Shown here piece after piece: positions 31,613 to 41,965 of a DNA stretch of 64,000 nt. The notes under the pieces were generated by a model that saw nothing but the letters and a program-made list of their open reading frames with translations, made no database searches and had not been told where the DNA came from. The position numbers and the translations under genes are program-made. How positions within the stretch are numbered: the first letter of the stretch is position 1; each line of letters opens with the position of its first letter. Source of the stretch: Pseudoips prasinana (lineage: Eukaryota > Arthropoda > Insecta > Lepidoptera > Nolidae); NCBI GenBank assembly GCA_951640165.1, contig OX621247.1, forward strand, positions 34,136,001-34,200,000, in the 5' to 3' direction.

Positions 31613-32033
31613 ATTTTTTTTTTTCATACAGTCGTCTAATCTATCTAAAGTTATCGTGTGACTTGTTAATTTTGTAAAAGTGCGCGGATGCACCCACCAA
31701 TGGTTTGTCTGACAAGAGGTTATTCCAATTGCTTGAGTGAAATTGAATGTTATTATTTATTACCTCACAATTATTTTGATGGACTAGATATCAACGGTTC
31801 TCTGCGTACCTTAGCCCATATACCAGCCAATTACAAGTAGTATACAAGTTTAAAAAGAATTCATTGCTCAAATTGGCCGGTGTAAATAAAGTTTGGCCAG
31901 GAGTAATAAGGTTTTATTGACTAGAATTCGTGCGAAGTGTTCAGTGTCCATTTGACCCAGTACAACTTGCGACAGCCAAGTCGCATGCCTGTGGTTTTGA
32001 TACCAGTCAAGCTACAATGTTATTCAAGTTAAT
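31613..32033. other. No gene recognised
   Basis: No shared repeat noticed. Confidence 0.4.
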
Positions 32034-32215
32034 ACATACATTGAGTCACGCCTGCTTACCAGAGGGATAAACGAGACTACGGATTTCCATTTGTCACGGA
32101 TCTTTGGATACCTCTTTTGCCTCGTTTACTGTTATTATATTCTTGATACATGGTCGCTGTTTTAGGATACTTTTGACCTGGCCTTTCTTGAGAACCTCTT
32201 CGATTTAGTCAAAGA
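32034..32215 (-). pseudogene. Non-LTR retroelement C-terminal fragment
   Basis: Same family as 24143-24485 (plus-strand GATTTCCATTTGTCACGG and GGCCTTTCTTGAGAACCT). Confidence 0.65.
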
Positions 32216-32227
32216 TTTTTTTATTTT

Positions 32228-32600
32228 ATAAAGTTGTAAATTAAGTGTAGGTCTCATAAGTACGGGGCCAGTCCCGCAACACTGGACTCATTAACTGATA
32301 AGCTATAGCAGCCTTGTTTTGACTTTTCCTGGTAGGGGTGAACTTGCGTACAGCACTTCGACCCTTCAGGATCTTTTGGACTATAGTGCGCGCGTTATCA
32401 TCTGAGTCGTCAGGTCATAAAAGTCAAAAGAGATAGGAATGTGCAGCGCGCCGGACTTCACTAGACGGCTCCATACGTGCAAGCGAGATAGATATAGAGA
32501 AATTATTTATGGCCCTAAGGCTCGGATGATAACGCGCGTAGTATAGCCTCCAATACTTTTTATTCTATCCCTAGCACCCTGAAAGCAATCTGAACATACT
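32228..32600 (-). mobile_element. Retroelement 3' end, interrupted by a MITE
   Basis: CACTTCGACCCTTCAGGATC to TTTTTATTCTATCCCTAGCA matches the reverse of 25640-25750, with 32386-32539 inserted. Confidence 0.55.
32386..32539. mobile_element. Short MITE with CGCGCGTTATCATC termini
   Basis: About 154 bp; left GCGCGCGTTATCATCTGAG, right CTCGGATGATAACGCGCG. Absent from the parallel copy at 25556-25765. Target duplication unclear. Confidence 0.65.
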
Positions 32601-32762
32601 TCAGTATGCTTACTCACACAGTTATACCACATGATGATATGTTAGATATACTTCTTCAGCGGGGCTGTTTTTAGACCGAAGAAACACCCACTCCCACAGT
32701 CGAATACAGTATAACTTATTTGTCACCGCCGACTTACATGTGGTGAGGGTAGTAGCTAGCCA

Positions 32763-33058
32763 GGGCCTCCACAAAACCTATTACGCTTAATGGAGTAATC
32801 CAGAATTACAACACGGGCATTGTCTTGGGTTAAAACCCCGGGTTAGGCGAAAAATAGATTTTGGGTTTTTTTTTATTATCAGCTGTATGTTAGTCGTGTA
32901 CGCCCCCATGCCTGAAAGAGTACGCAAAAGCTGCTCCTGCACCTGAACTCTTTCCTGCTGTGTCATCCAGCTCATATCATTGGATCATATCAGAATCAGA
33001 ATCATGGACCTGGGAATGCCCACCACGGTCGAAATAGACTAGGAGGGCATTATTATTA
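32763..33058 (+). mobile_element. SINE-3, old diverged copy
   Basis: GGGTTAAAACCCCGGGTTAG at the head, CCTGAACTCTTTCC in the body, GACTAGGAGGGCATTATTAT at the end. Confidence 0.6.
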
Positions 33059-33350
33059 GGCAACGTGTCAAGATGGAAGCGGGGTTTGGTTAGGCTTCTT
33101 TAAATAATATATTTATCAAATATCTATATCCTTCCTTCAAAATTATTGTATATTGAACAATCACGTTAGTAGGTACACTTTAAACTCAACAACGTCTTTA
33201 TTACATATCAAATAAAGACGCTATTCGTAGTACAAATATATCCACCTGCACCTTTTAGACAATTTTTCTTTTGTTAATAAATACATTTCTTCGGCGAACA
33301 TAGCTTTGATCTTTTGTTAGGCACCGTTTTTGTCATTGGAGTGAATGAAA

Positions 33351-33978
33351 AAACTGGCCAAGCTCGAGTTGGACTCGCACATGAAGGGTTCCGTACCATT
33401 ATGTATAAAAACTGCAAAAAAGTACGTTGTTGTAATCCCCTTTAATATTTGTATAATTTTAATATAATTATTTATTTTTAAAGTGATTATAATAATAATA
33501 ATATCCCGGGAGATTATTCACACACGGCCATCTGATCCCAAACTAAGCACAGCTTGTACCATGGAAACCAGGTAACTGATTACATATACTACTTTTCTTT
33601 TGTAAATACAAACTTATATAGATAATTACACACCGACTCGGGACAAACAGACATATTCATGCACACAAATATCTATCCTGGGTGGGAATCGGACCCACAA
33701 CCTGCGGCGTGAAAGGCAAGCATAATTACCAACCAATATTTCAAGCGTTTAAATGTTACCGTTATCAATATCGAGTAAAACCGAAGAACAACACGTTCGT
33801 TGTATAGGAGCCCCTAATTATTTATTGAATTCTGATTTTCAGTGCTTGTTGTTATAGCGGCAACAGTCTAAATATCACGGTTCATGATATACAGCTTCGT
33901 GACAGGCGGAAAAACAGATAGCGGAGCCTTAGTAATAGGGTCCCGTTTTACCCTTTGGGTACGGGACCCTAAAAAATT
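33351..33978 (+). mobile_element. GCGAG repeat, short form, interrupted by SINE-2
   Basis: AACTGGCCAAGCTCGAGTTG start; TTTGGGTACGGGACCCTAAA end; SINE-2 in the middle. Confidence 0.7.
33495..33730 (-). mobile_element. SINE-2
   Basis: (AAT)n tail then TCCCGGGAGATTATTCACAC; head at 33670-33730. Confidence 0.8.
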
Positions 33979-34162
33979 AAAAACTCGTGACCAATTGCGA
34001 ATCGTTTGAGTGGAGGTGTGATGCTGTCTTCATTGTTTAACTCAGGGACATGACTTTTTACAAGTCGCGCATTTAATTCATTGTCAATAATTACTTACTC
34101 CTTTTGGTATTTCGCTTGGATTAATTTGTAGTATTCATTCTTAGTATTTATTCCCGACGGCC

Positions 34163-34373
34163 GTTGGGGCAGAAAGGTTCTCGAGTGGCGACCACGGTGA
34201 CCACGAACCGGAAGACGCAGCGTGGGCAGGCCCCCTACAAGATGGACCGATGATCTTGTGCGGGTCGCTGGAAACTGATGGATGCGAATAGCGCAAGACC
34301 GGCAACTGTGGAAATCTTTGGGGGAGGCCTTTGTCCAGCAGTGGACGTCTTTCGGCTGATATGATGATGATGA
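34163..34373 (+). pseudogene. RTE-type 3' coding tail
   Basis: GACGCAGCGTGGGCAGGCCC, GATGGACCGATGATCTTGTG, TTTGTCCAGCAGTGGACGTC and a (ATG)n tail; frame encodes the RPPTRWTDDL-type motif with breaks. Confidence 0.7.
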
Positions 34374-34449
34374 TTCATTTTTAACCGGCAAACCGATTTT
34401 CTGTCGACACGTTATTTTTTTATAATAGCACAAATAACTATAAAATACT

Positions 34450-34857
34450 GAATATGTCAGCCGGTAAGTGTCCCCAAAATCATTTTGGAGGGATATGACA
34501 TAATCACCACGCTTTAAAATAAAATGAACTTTTTAGAGAATAATATGCACACAATGTAATTTTTAATAATATGTATCTATATGCATACTTAATAATGTAA
34601 AAAAATTGACCTTGACCAATTTTTACAATTATATTGCGTTAATATTAGCATGGCATACTTAGATTAATTAATTATTGTGATTATTTTGGATACATTTTTG
34701 AGTTTTATTTGTCTATTGACATATATTATTAATTATTTTGCATGCAATTTTTACATTTCTTGTAAGCTAAAAATGTGGAACACAATTATAATTATGTAAC
34801 CAATTTGTAACACCATCATACCATGTTTAAGGCAAATAAAGACTTATCTTATCTTGG
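34450..34857 (+). mobile_element. Retroelement 3' end with (TTATC) tail, tentative
   Basis: AT-rich 3' UTR-like text ending GGCAAATAAAGACTTATCTT. Similar tail style to JK-B. Left limit uncertain. Confidence 0.4.
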
Positions 34858-35529
34858 CAGAAGGGTTAGCGATCGCAGTATTATGGACATAGTAGACAGA
34901 GAGACGCTGCTATAAAAATTTTATAAAATATAATTATAAAATTAACTCCAATTATACACAAACGTCGATTAGCCGACGCACCTGAAATTTTAACTGGTTT
35001 TTATTTGTTAAGTTTCATGGGTAGCTTGCGGTCCTTAAAATAACACTATTTTTGGTACACCTTGATTAATATTGGGAGTAAAAATATTACACTGCAAATA
35101 TAAAAAATATGAGTAAAAAACTTCGGTATAACTTTTGCTCTCAACAAAAATTCAGGCGCATTCAACGTTTCCCGTGCTAGAGAGTTATTATATTTAAAAC
35201 CATCAAAACTCCATAAATACATGGATTTAACTATTCCAGTCATCATTTAACGGTTCAAGGCACGGAAGGAATAACAGGGCCACCCCACACTTGCACACAT
35301 GCACTCATTACACCCGCACTCACCTATCCACACACACTCAAGCTCCCATTCAAACACATAATGTAAATAATGCGAGACATTTAATTTCAATAATTAAATT
35401 TTTGTATATAATTATAATACATTAAATAATTAAAGTGCTGGTGCTTATAGCGCAGGTTTTCTTTTTTTAAGCACCAGCCGCACTAATTATAGTACTTACC
35501 ATACCAAATAATGTATTAATAAATAAGTA
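34858..35529. other. No gene recognised
   Basis: A CA-rich stretch (35285-35360) of the form CACACTTGCACACATGCACT. No coding region. Confidence 0.4.
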
Positions 35530-35850
35530 AAAAAAACTTGAGAGGTGTCAAGGGACACCCGGATGGAACGAAGTTAGTTTCTTATTATTTATTATGTACA
35601 AAAAACCTGTATACACTCAACAATAATAATCGTCGCAACACCACACTGTTCAATGCGAAATAGAAATGAAAATATCTGGCTAGCTTTCTATACGAGAGAG
35701 AGAGAGAGAGAGACAGACAGAGAAACATGCGCACGCCGCGCAGCTGCAAAAAGTGTCGTGACAACTTTTCGTAAGAATGTTTTCCGTCTAGCCTCCTTTC
35801 ACAACGCGCGATAAGGAACTTCGTTCCAATAAAATAAAAAATATAGGTTT
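35530..35850. repeat. Possible MITE with inverted AACGAAGTT words
   Basis: GGATGGAACGAAGTTAGTTT near the left and AAGGAACTTCGTTCCAATAA near the right form an imperfect inverted pair. A (GA)n microsatellite lies at 35694-35714. Confidence 0.4.
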
Positions 35851-35884
35851 ACATAAGTGTCAAAAAAATAAATAAAAAAATAAC

Positions 35885-36075
35885 TTCCCGTGGGTGCCGT
35901 AAAAGGCAACTAAGGGATATACCAGGTAACCGGGCAGAAGCGCTACCTGGGTATTAGTTACCATCAAACTGCGGTCGCCAACTCCCATACTAAGCGCGGT
36001 GACTATAGCAAACCCCTCCAAATGGCAACCTAGGGAAAACCTTTGGGGAAGGCCTATGTCCAACAGTGGACGAAC
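35885..36075 (+). pseudogene. RTE-type 3' tail, related family
   Basis: CTTCCCGTGGGTGCCGTAAA, CATCAAACTGCGGTCGCCAA and GGCCTATGTCCAACAGTGGA; parallels 47655-47858. Confidence 0.6.
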
Positions 36076-36124
36076 TCAGGATGATACAAACATGCAGTTT
36101 TCAAAGCACTGTCAGAACACTTAT

Positions 36125-36705
36125 ATAATAATCCTGGGACATTATTTACACACGGCCATCTGATCCCAAACTAAGCAGAGCTTGTACTATGGAAACCAGG
36201 TAAGTGATATACTACTTTTCTTTTGTAAATACATACCTATATAGATAATTACACCCAGACGCAGGACAAACAGACATGGTCATGCACACAAATACCTTCC
36301 GTGCACTTTCATAACTAAGTTTTGTTAACTGGTTAAGAAAAACCCTTTTTTATTATTGTTTTCACAACTGGTTTTTAAACAAGAATACGAAGTGTTCATT
36401 CATAACTGACAATCATAAATACAATCCATGGTTAATGTTTTTCTAGCCAAATGGTCACCAATCTAACATAACCTAACCCAAATTATTATGGATATTGTGA
36501 TTGTCAGTTATGAATGAACACTTCGTATTCTTGTTTAAAAACCAGTTGTGAAAACAATAATAAAAAAGGGTTTTTCTTAACCAGTTAACAAAACTTAGTT
36601 ATGAAAGTGCACGGAAGTCACAAATATCTGTCCTGGGTGGGAATCGAACCCACGACCTCCGGCGTGAAAAGGAAACTATTGCCAACCACGCCAACAGGCC
36701 CGTTA
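36125..36705 (-). mobile_element. SINE-2, interrupted by a foldback element
   Basis: Body 36125-36294, head 36627-36705. Confidence 0.8.
36295..36618. mobile_element. 324-bp foldback element with 8-bp target duplication
   Basis: Arms of about 125 bases, almost identical (CTTCCGTGCACTTTCATAAC and complement), separated by about 75 bases. CACAAATA at 36287-36294 and 36619-36626. No ORF. The duplication length suits hAT-like or other 8-bp families. Confidence 0.85.
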
Positions 36706-37440
36706 TACCTACATTGTTAAGATGATTAGTCTTTTTCTAAGGTAAGAAAAAATCTTTACGGCTGAGTCTAAATTGATGCAATAATTGCATAATAGTTGAA
36801 AAAAGTGGTTGTGAACTTGACAATACGGTTGAAGGCGATGGTCGCGCTTCACTGGCTCTAATGCTCTGATTCGCTGTTATGAGACGTTCAACAAATGTAT
36901 GTGCGACTATAAACATAACCTTAGATAACCTAAAGGTACGTGGTATGCGTAGAGATGTAAAATGACTGACTATGACTAATCACAATTGTCATAAACCTTA
37001 AATGCCCGGTCATTTATTGTCAAATTCAGTCAATCTGATTCAAATATTATTGTCTATTCTCGACTACCACCCAATTATTTATTTATTTAGGTACCCAATT
37101 TATATGCAAGTTTAAATGAAGCAACGTTTTTTTTTGTATTATATCGTGAGAGGATAAGACGACATCAAAGTCGATGCGCGAGGCGATGCGACGTTGCCAT
37201 TTTGTCTTAAATGCCCGCATGATTAGAAATGTAAAATGATTAACACTATATTATTATACAATAAGTCATAAAAAACACTTTTTTGTTTCAATTTAGAGGT
37301 TGGTACTAAAATATTACTGAAATCAAATTGACTGAAAATGACAATTTTTGACAGTTAATGACCAATTTGACCGTAAATGACAGTCAGTCTACTTCAGTCA
37401 ATTTAGTCATTTTCAACACTAGGTATGCGTCTTAAGTCTA
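36706..37440. other. No gene recognised
   Basis: Near 37290-37430 words such as TGACTGAAAATGACAATTTT recur in varied form; otherwise unremarkable. Confidence 0.4.
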
Positions 37441-37442
37441 TG

Positions 37443-37549
37443 TCTCTGTAAATGTGGCATTATAGCTCCCAAACAGTTTAATCTATAGTAATAACATATA
37501 TTACTGTAGATTAAACTGTTTGGGAGCTATAATGCCACATTTACAGAGA
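37443..37549. repeat. Near-perfect palindrome
   Basis: Arms of about 49 bases (TCTCTGTAAATGTGGCATTA and complement) with a short loop at about 37492-37498; one mismatch seen. It abuts the truncated SINE-2 at 37551. Confidence 0.85.
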
Positions 37550-37550
37550 G

Positions 37551-37705
37551 ACCGCGTGGTTGGTAAATGCTTGCTTTGCATGCCGCAGGTCGTGGGTTCG
37601 ATTCCCACCCTGGACAGATATTTGTGTGCATGAACATGTCTGTTTGTCTTGAGTCTACTTGATTAGGAATCAGATGACCGTGAGTGAATAATGTCCTAAG
37701 CAGTA
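37551..37705 (+). mobile_element. SINE-2, truncated at both ends
   Basis: GCGTGGTTGGTAAATGCTTG, box B GGGTTCGATTCCCACC, tail shortened. Confidence 0.75.
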
Positions 37706-38023
37706 GCTAAGCAATAGTAAAATCAATTTTTTATATATCTATAGTAATAGATATATAAAAAAATGTTTTTTTAAGTAAAAACTGTTTTAGGAGCGTTGGG
37801 CATTTTCGAGATGGAAAATAAAACAATTGATTTCGCGACACTGCATACTACTACTTAATACTTATTTGAATTATAAATATAATTATTTCATATTTTGTAT
37901 TTCAATTTAACGTAAAAATAATATTTTTTTTGTTACGCATGAATACAAATCTATTATTTTACATTTCACAAACTTGAGTAGGCAATTTCCTGTATAACCT
38001 AACCTAACTTATTAAATTAACAT
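37706..38023. other. No gene recognised
   Basis: A small palindrome TTTTTTATATATCTATAG/TAATAGATATATAAAAAA lies at 37726-37761. Confidence 0.4.
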
Positions 38024-38125
38024 ATAATAAAATCGTAGGAAAGGCAAAACTGGACATTGAATATTGTTTAAAAAGGATACTTTACTTACAATCTACAATA
38101 TACAAATATTGAAGCCAAAGATAAA
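38024..38125 (+). mobile_element. Helitron 5' fragment
   Basis: ATATAATAAAATCGTAGGAA and AAAAAGGATACTTTACTTAC match the 5' part of 23281-23591. Confidence 0.6.
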
Positions 38126-38130
38126 GTTTT

Positions 38131-38387
38131 TTGTTTTTATTTCGTATTGTATGATGGAATTTGTATGAATACTGTATAACTGCGATTTTAAAAGTCTTAT
38201 TACTTTGACTTACGGTCCATTTCAATTGGTTTTGACTGTACAGGGTTAATATGACAATAATTTTCGTAGCTTTAATTATTTTGGAATTAAAAATTACCTA
38301 TATTAAATATGATATAAATCGATTCAGTAAACGATTCCGAACAAACTATTTTCAGGGTGTGCGTTAATTAAGTTACATGTTGTATAA
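38131..38387 (-). mobile_element. GTAAC-MITE-like repeat, copy 2
   Basis: GTCTTATTACTTTGACTTAC in the middle; right terminus TTAAGTTACATGTTG. Left terminus lost at the Helitron junction. Confidence 0.6.
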
Positions 38388-38389
38388 GT

Positions 38390-38460
38390 ACGTATATCGT
38401 CGCCTGGTACCCATAGTACAAGCTATGCTTAGTTTGGGGCTAGGATGACTGTGTGACATA
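38390..38460 (+). mobile_element. SINE-4 tail fragment
   Basis: ATATCGTCGCCTGGTACCCA through GGCTAGGATGAC. Confidence 0.7.
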
Positions 38461-38726
38461 AAACAAAAAGAATTAAACAGTATTTTTATAAAATTAAAGT
38501 TTTATGTATCAGTGCACCATTACTAGTCACGCGGACTGTACATAGAAATAATAATGCCACGTGTTTTATGCCTGTTATTTTTGCTGCAAGACAAAAACTA
38601 AGTGCAGCTCATTACATTGACTCATTCGATTAATTTCATACTAAATTGTATGTTTTGTAGGCAAAGTTCCGACATGCCAAGGTTATATAATTTGCTGACC
38701 GGTTCTAGTGAGGTAGGTAAGTAAAA

Positions 38727-38886
38727 TAAATCGGCTAAGTGCGAGTAGGATGCGCACACGAGAGGTTCCGTACCATATAAAAGCTTAAGTATTTCTAACT
38801 TTATTTTATCTTTATATATATTGTTATAGCAGCAATACAAATACATTATCTGTGAAAAATATTAACTGTACATTAAAATTCCCATG
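38727..38886 (+). mobile_element. GCGAG repeat fragment
   Basis: AAATCGGCTAAGTGCGAGTA start; cut at the TA-MITE. Confidence 0.55.
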
Positions 38887-38888
38887 TA

Positions 38889-39016
38889 CAGACGCCAGCA
38901 TATCCAGCTACCCCAATCTGTCAAATTTATTTTATATATTTCAACTTTATCACAAAAGCATACGGTTCACTTTTAATTGGGAAAATTTGGCAGATTGAGG
39001 TAGCTTGATGTGTCTG
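38889..39016. mobile_element. TA-MITE, copy 1
   Basis: 128 bp with termini CAGACGCCAGCA... / ...TGTGTCTG and TA on both sides (38887-38888, 39017-39018). Tc1/mariner-like by its target. Confidence 0.8.
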
Positions 39017-39049
39017 TACCTATACAAGGTGTGACTTAAAATAGTGGAC

Positions 39050-39425
39050 TAAACTTAGGTAAGAATACATACTTTTCTTACGAAACCATAAATTATACAC
39101 TCAAATAGTGTTCTCTGACTAGCTTTTTGAAAGCTGATATTGTCTGGGCACGTCTAATTACAATAGGCAAGGCATTTCAAAGTCGAGCTGCCTGTACACT
39201 TAAATAATTTCCTATAAATATAGATTTGTGCTCTGGGATATGAAGTTTTAAATTTTCTGATGATTTTAAGGATCGCAAATGCGTGTCACAATGGAACTCG
39301 ATGTGTTCTTTAAGATGTGTGGGAGTAGCAGGGTTAAAGAGAATGTTATAAAGCAAGGAAAGAATATGAGTATTCCGGCGAAACGTAAGTAGATTGGACG
39401 CAATAAAATGTTTCTATTATTATTA
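39050..39425 (-). pseudogene. CR1/jockey-like C-terminal fragment
   Basis: The minus frame reads NTHILSLLYNILFNP, LKEHIEFHCDTHLRSLKSSE, LHIPEHKS, VQAARLWNALPIVIR and ISAFKKLVREHYL, a C-terminal region typical of insect non-LTR polymerases. No RT catalytic part. Confidence 0.75.
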
Positions 39426-39565
39426 TTCCAACTTATTTATTTATTTTCATATTTAATACATATTTATTCTTATAAAATCGATATATAAAACAATAATATA
39501 CAAATAAATACGTAAAAAACAGAGCTCCCCCAGCGGCGGGGTTGTACGCCCTAGGCCGCCGGTGG

Positions 39566-40453
39566 TCAGGGCGACAGAGTGAGGAACCTCCTCACGATGC
39601 GTGCCGTTCCCATAATTGCCGCCTTCTGTATCCGGCCCTTGACCCAGTGATCTAGTGAGAGCCTCTTAAGGTGTTGGTTGAGGCTCTTTGTTATGAGACC
39701 GTTTACGGAGACGACTATTGGGACAATTATTGTTGAGTTCACATCCCACATGGCGGTAACCTCGTATGCCAAATCTAAATACTTTGACAACTTGTCATTC
39801 TCGGCTTTTACGAGGTTATCGTCAAATGGGACAGTGATATCAACAATAAATGCCCGGTGCTCCAACCGGTCTACCAAAACGATATCAGGCTTATTGGCAA
39901 CAATAGTCCTGTCCGTAATGATAGAGCGGTCCCAGTAGAGCTTGGCATAACCGTTTTCTAGAACTGGTTCCGGTACGTACTTGTAATACGGCACTTCGGA
40001 GTCTACAAGACCATACCGAAGAGCAAGCTGCTGGTGGATAATCCTGGCAACTTGATTATGCCTGTGCAAGTACTCGCCGTTGGCAAGGTAGGAACAACCG
40101 GAAACAATGTGTCTGATAGACTCTCCGGGACGGTGACATGCCCGACAAATGTCGATGGTACCGTCCTTAAAGATGTGCTTCCGATAGTTCCTCGTCTTGA
40201 CAACTTCATCAGCAATTGCACAAGCAAAACCTTCGGTTTCCCCAAATAGGTCACCAAAACGTAGCCAGGCCACAGACGCTTGTAGGTCCACATGAGCACC
40301 ATGTAGGGCCTGGTGGAACCTACCATGAAGCACCTTGCTCTTCCATACGTCAATTCGATCCCGAGTGCTAAGTACGACGGGCTTTCTCCAGTTTTCTTTA
40401 GCCAAGGAGAGGGGCGTGAGTCCGTTGTCAACGGCAGCGACGTCTCGATGCAT
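39566..40453 (-). CDS. R2/R4-type retrotransposon protein, C-terminal fragment (zinc finger and nuclease)
   Basis: An unbroken 295-residue frame that corresponds to the part downstream of the reverse transcriptase in site-specific non-LTR elements. It has a zinc knuckle C103-x2-C106-x8-H115-x4-C120. A restriction-like endonuclease pattern follows: KPD at 188-190, D205 fourteen residues after the PD aspartate, and Lys residues at 217, 221 and 224. In a complete element these nick the target and prime reverse transcription. The frame is open upstream of the ATG to about 40490, so this methionine is not a true start; the RT is lost by 5' truncation. A 3' UTR reaches about 39430, beside (TTA)n-like sequence, which recalls Dong/R4 targeting. 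Exact clade not determined. Confidence 0.8.
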   Translation of the reverse strand: MHRDVAAVDNGLTPLSLAKENWRKPVVLSTRDRIDVWKSKVLHGRFHQALHGAHVDLQASVAWLRFGDLFGETEGFACAIADEVVKTRNYRKHIFKDGTIDICRACHRPGESIRHIVSGCSYLANGEYLHRHNQVARIIHQQLALRYGLVDSEVPYYKYVPEPVLENGYAKLYWDRSIITDRTIVANKPDIVLVDRLEHRAFIVDITVPFDDNLVKAENDKLSKYLDLAYEVTAMWDVNSTIIVPIVVSVNGLITKSLNQHLKRLSLDHWVKGRIQKAAIMGTARIVRRFLTLSP

Positions 40454-40497
40454 CCCACACTCAACACCAAGGAAATATTCCCTTAGGAATATTATTT

Positions 40498-40540
40498 AAC
40501 GCTGTGCCCTGGTAGGGCACAGCGTTCATTCGCTCTTAAA
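40498..40540 (+). repeat. Hairpin and GGGCACAGCG family start
   Basis: CGCTGTGCCCTGGTAGGGCACAGCG (25 bases, written as two parts: CGCTGTGCCCT and AGGGCACAGCG around GGT) then CGTTCATTCGCTC as at 10985. Confidence 0.6.
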
Positions 40541-40552
40541 TCTCTCTTCCAG

Positions 40553-40645
40553 GTAACCATTTGTATAATTGACGGACAAAAAGTACCTGCATCCCGATTC
40601 AGTAAAATTATTTATGGGTCACCATAATAGTTGTGTTTTGACAAT
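40553..40645 (-). mobile_element. SINE-1 tail fragment
   Basis: ATAATTGACGGACAAAAAGT and AAATTATTTATGGGTCAC; diverged. Confidence 0.55.
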
Positions 40646-40758
40646 GACTTCTAGTTATTTAATTAAACCATTACTGTCATAAATTGAATTATAATCCTAT
40701 ATAATGAAATATAAGTCACGATCTAATACTCTATGTATTTGTACCTAGCGTTTAATAT

Positions 40759-41132
40759 ACAACATGTAACGTAATTAACGCACACCCTGAAACACCCCAA
40801 TTAGAATATTATGTTGTAATCATAATGCATACACTGAATTTTTATTTTAACTTGTATATGCATTGTTATTTACTAATTTAGTGTCTAGGAATAAAGTTTT
40901 ATTTCTTTATTTTGTATTGAATGATGGAATTGGTATCATTACAAATAAATCTGCGATTTTAAAAGTCTTATTACTTTGACTTACGGTCCATTTCAATTTG
41001 TTTTGACTGTACAGGGTTAATATTTTTGGAATAAAAAATTACCTATAGGTATTAAAAATGATATAAATCGATTCAGTAAGCGATTCTGAACAAGCTATTT
41101 TCAGGATGTGCGTTAGTTAAGTTACATGTTGC
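40759..41132. mobile_element. GTAAC-MITE, copy 3 with both termini
   Basis: Left ACAACATGTAACGTAATTAA, right TTAGTTAAGTTACATGTTG; inverted over about 35 bases. No ORF. Confidence 0.65.
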
Positions 41133-41499
41133 ATACTTACTACAATATTATAGGTATTTTGTAATACTTACTTACTACAATTCCTGTTCTGACTATTTAT
41201 AATCGCGTTAATTTTTGCTGTAATAAATTAAATAATTTCAATTTACGATCCTTAAAATGATTACTAAATCCTAAAATAAGCATTACACAGTAGGTGCCTA
41301 TGTTATAAAATCGTCCAAATTAAATTTATTATGATGTAACCAAACGACAAGTCGCTAACATTATTCGATACTTACTTAATACTATCTCCATGGGCATACA
41401 TTTTTACAATATTTATATTTCAACGAATATAACAATGACATAGGCACTTACTTTCATAAAAGCACTACCATTTTTTTTATTTAAACGTTACTTAAGCAA
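41133..41499. other. No gene recognised
   Basis: AT-rich; possible JK-C fragment near 41180 (GTTCTGACTATTTATAATCG). Confidence 0.35.
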
Positions 41500-41747
41500 A
41501 TGTTTTTATAGTATACAAGAATACCTTGACTATAAGCTGTGAGCCTTGTGTGTTTATATTTACAAAAATCTATATTGCTATGTATTACTATTAATAATGA
41601 ATTAAGTATAAATTGTATGGCAATTTTTTGTATTAAAATGTATATTTGCATGCTGAAAAGTAGAGTAAGAGATACCTATTTGTATTATGTTAAGAACTTT
41701 TGTCACCTTATTCACGCAAATAAATGACTTTTATCTTTATCTTTACC
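41500..41747 (+). mobile_element. Retroelement 3' end with (TTTATC) tail, tentative
   Basis: Ends ACGCAAATAAATGACTTTTA with TCTTTATCTTTA; a 62-residue frame inside is unrecognised. Confidence 0.4.
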
Positions 41748-41769
41748 TACTACTGTCATTGAATATAAT

Positions 41770-41965
41770 GGACTGTACGTGTGGTGCAGCGGCTAAGACA
41801 GTCGCCTCGCCCCTTCATGTACCGGGTTCGATTCCCGCGCCGGAAAACTATTTGGTATAAATAGTTGGTATGAGTCTGGATGCAATTTGTCTCCATCTAT
41901 TTATGTTTGTAAAGTACCCCGCGGTACAGAGATTAGTTTCCCTAGTGCAGCAGGCATTATTGTCT
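41770..41965 (+). mobile_element. SINE-1, full copy
   Basis: GTGTGGTGCAGCGGCTAAGA, CGGGTTCGATTCCCGCG, tail AAAGTACCCCGCGGTACAGA. Confidence 0.8.
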
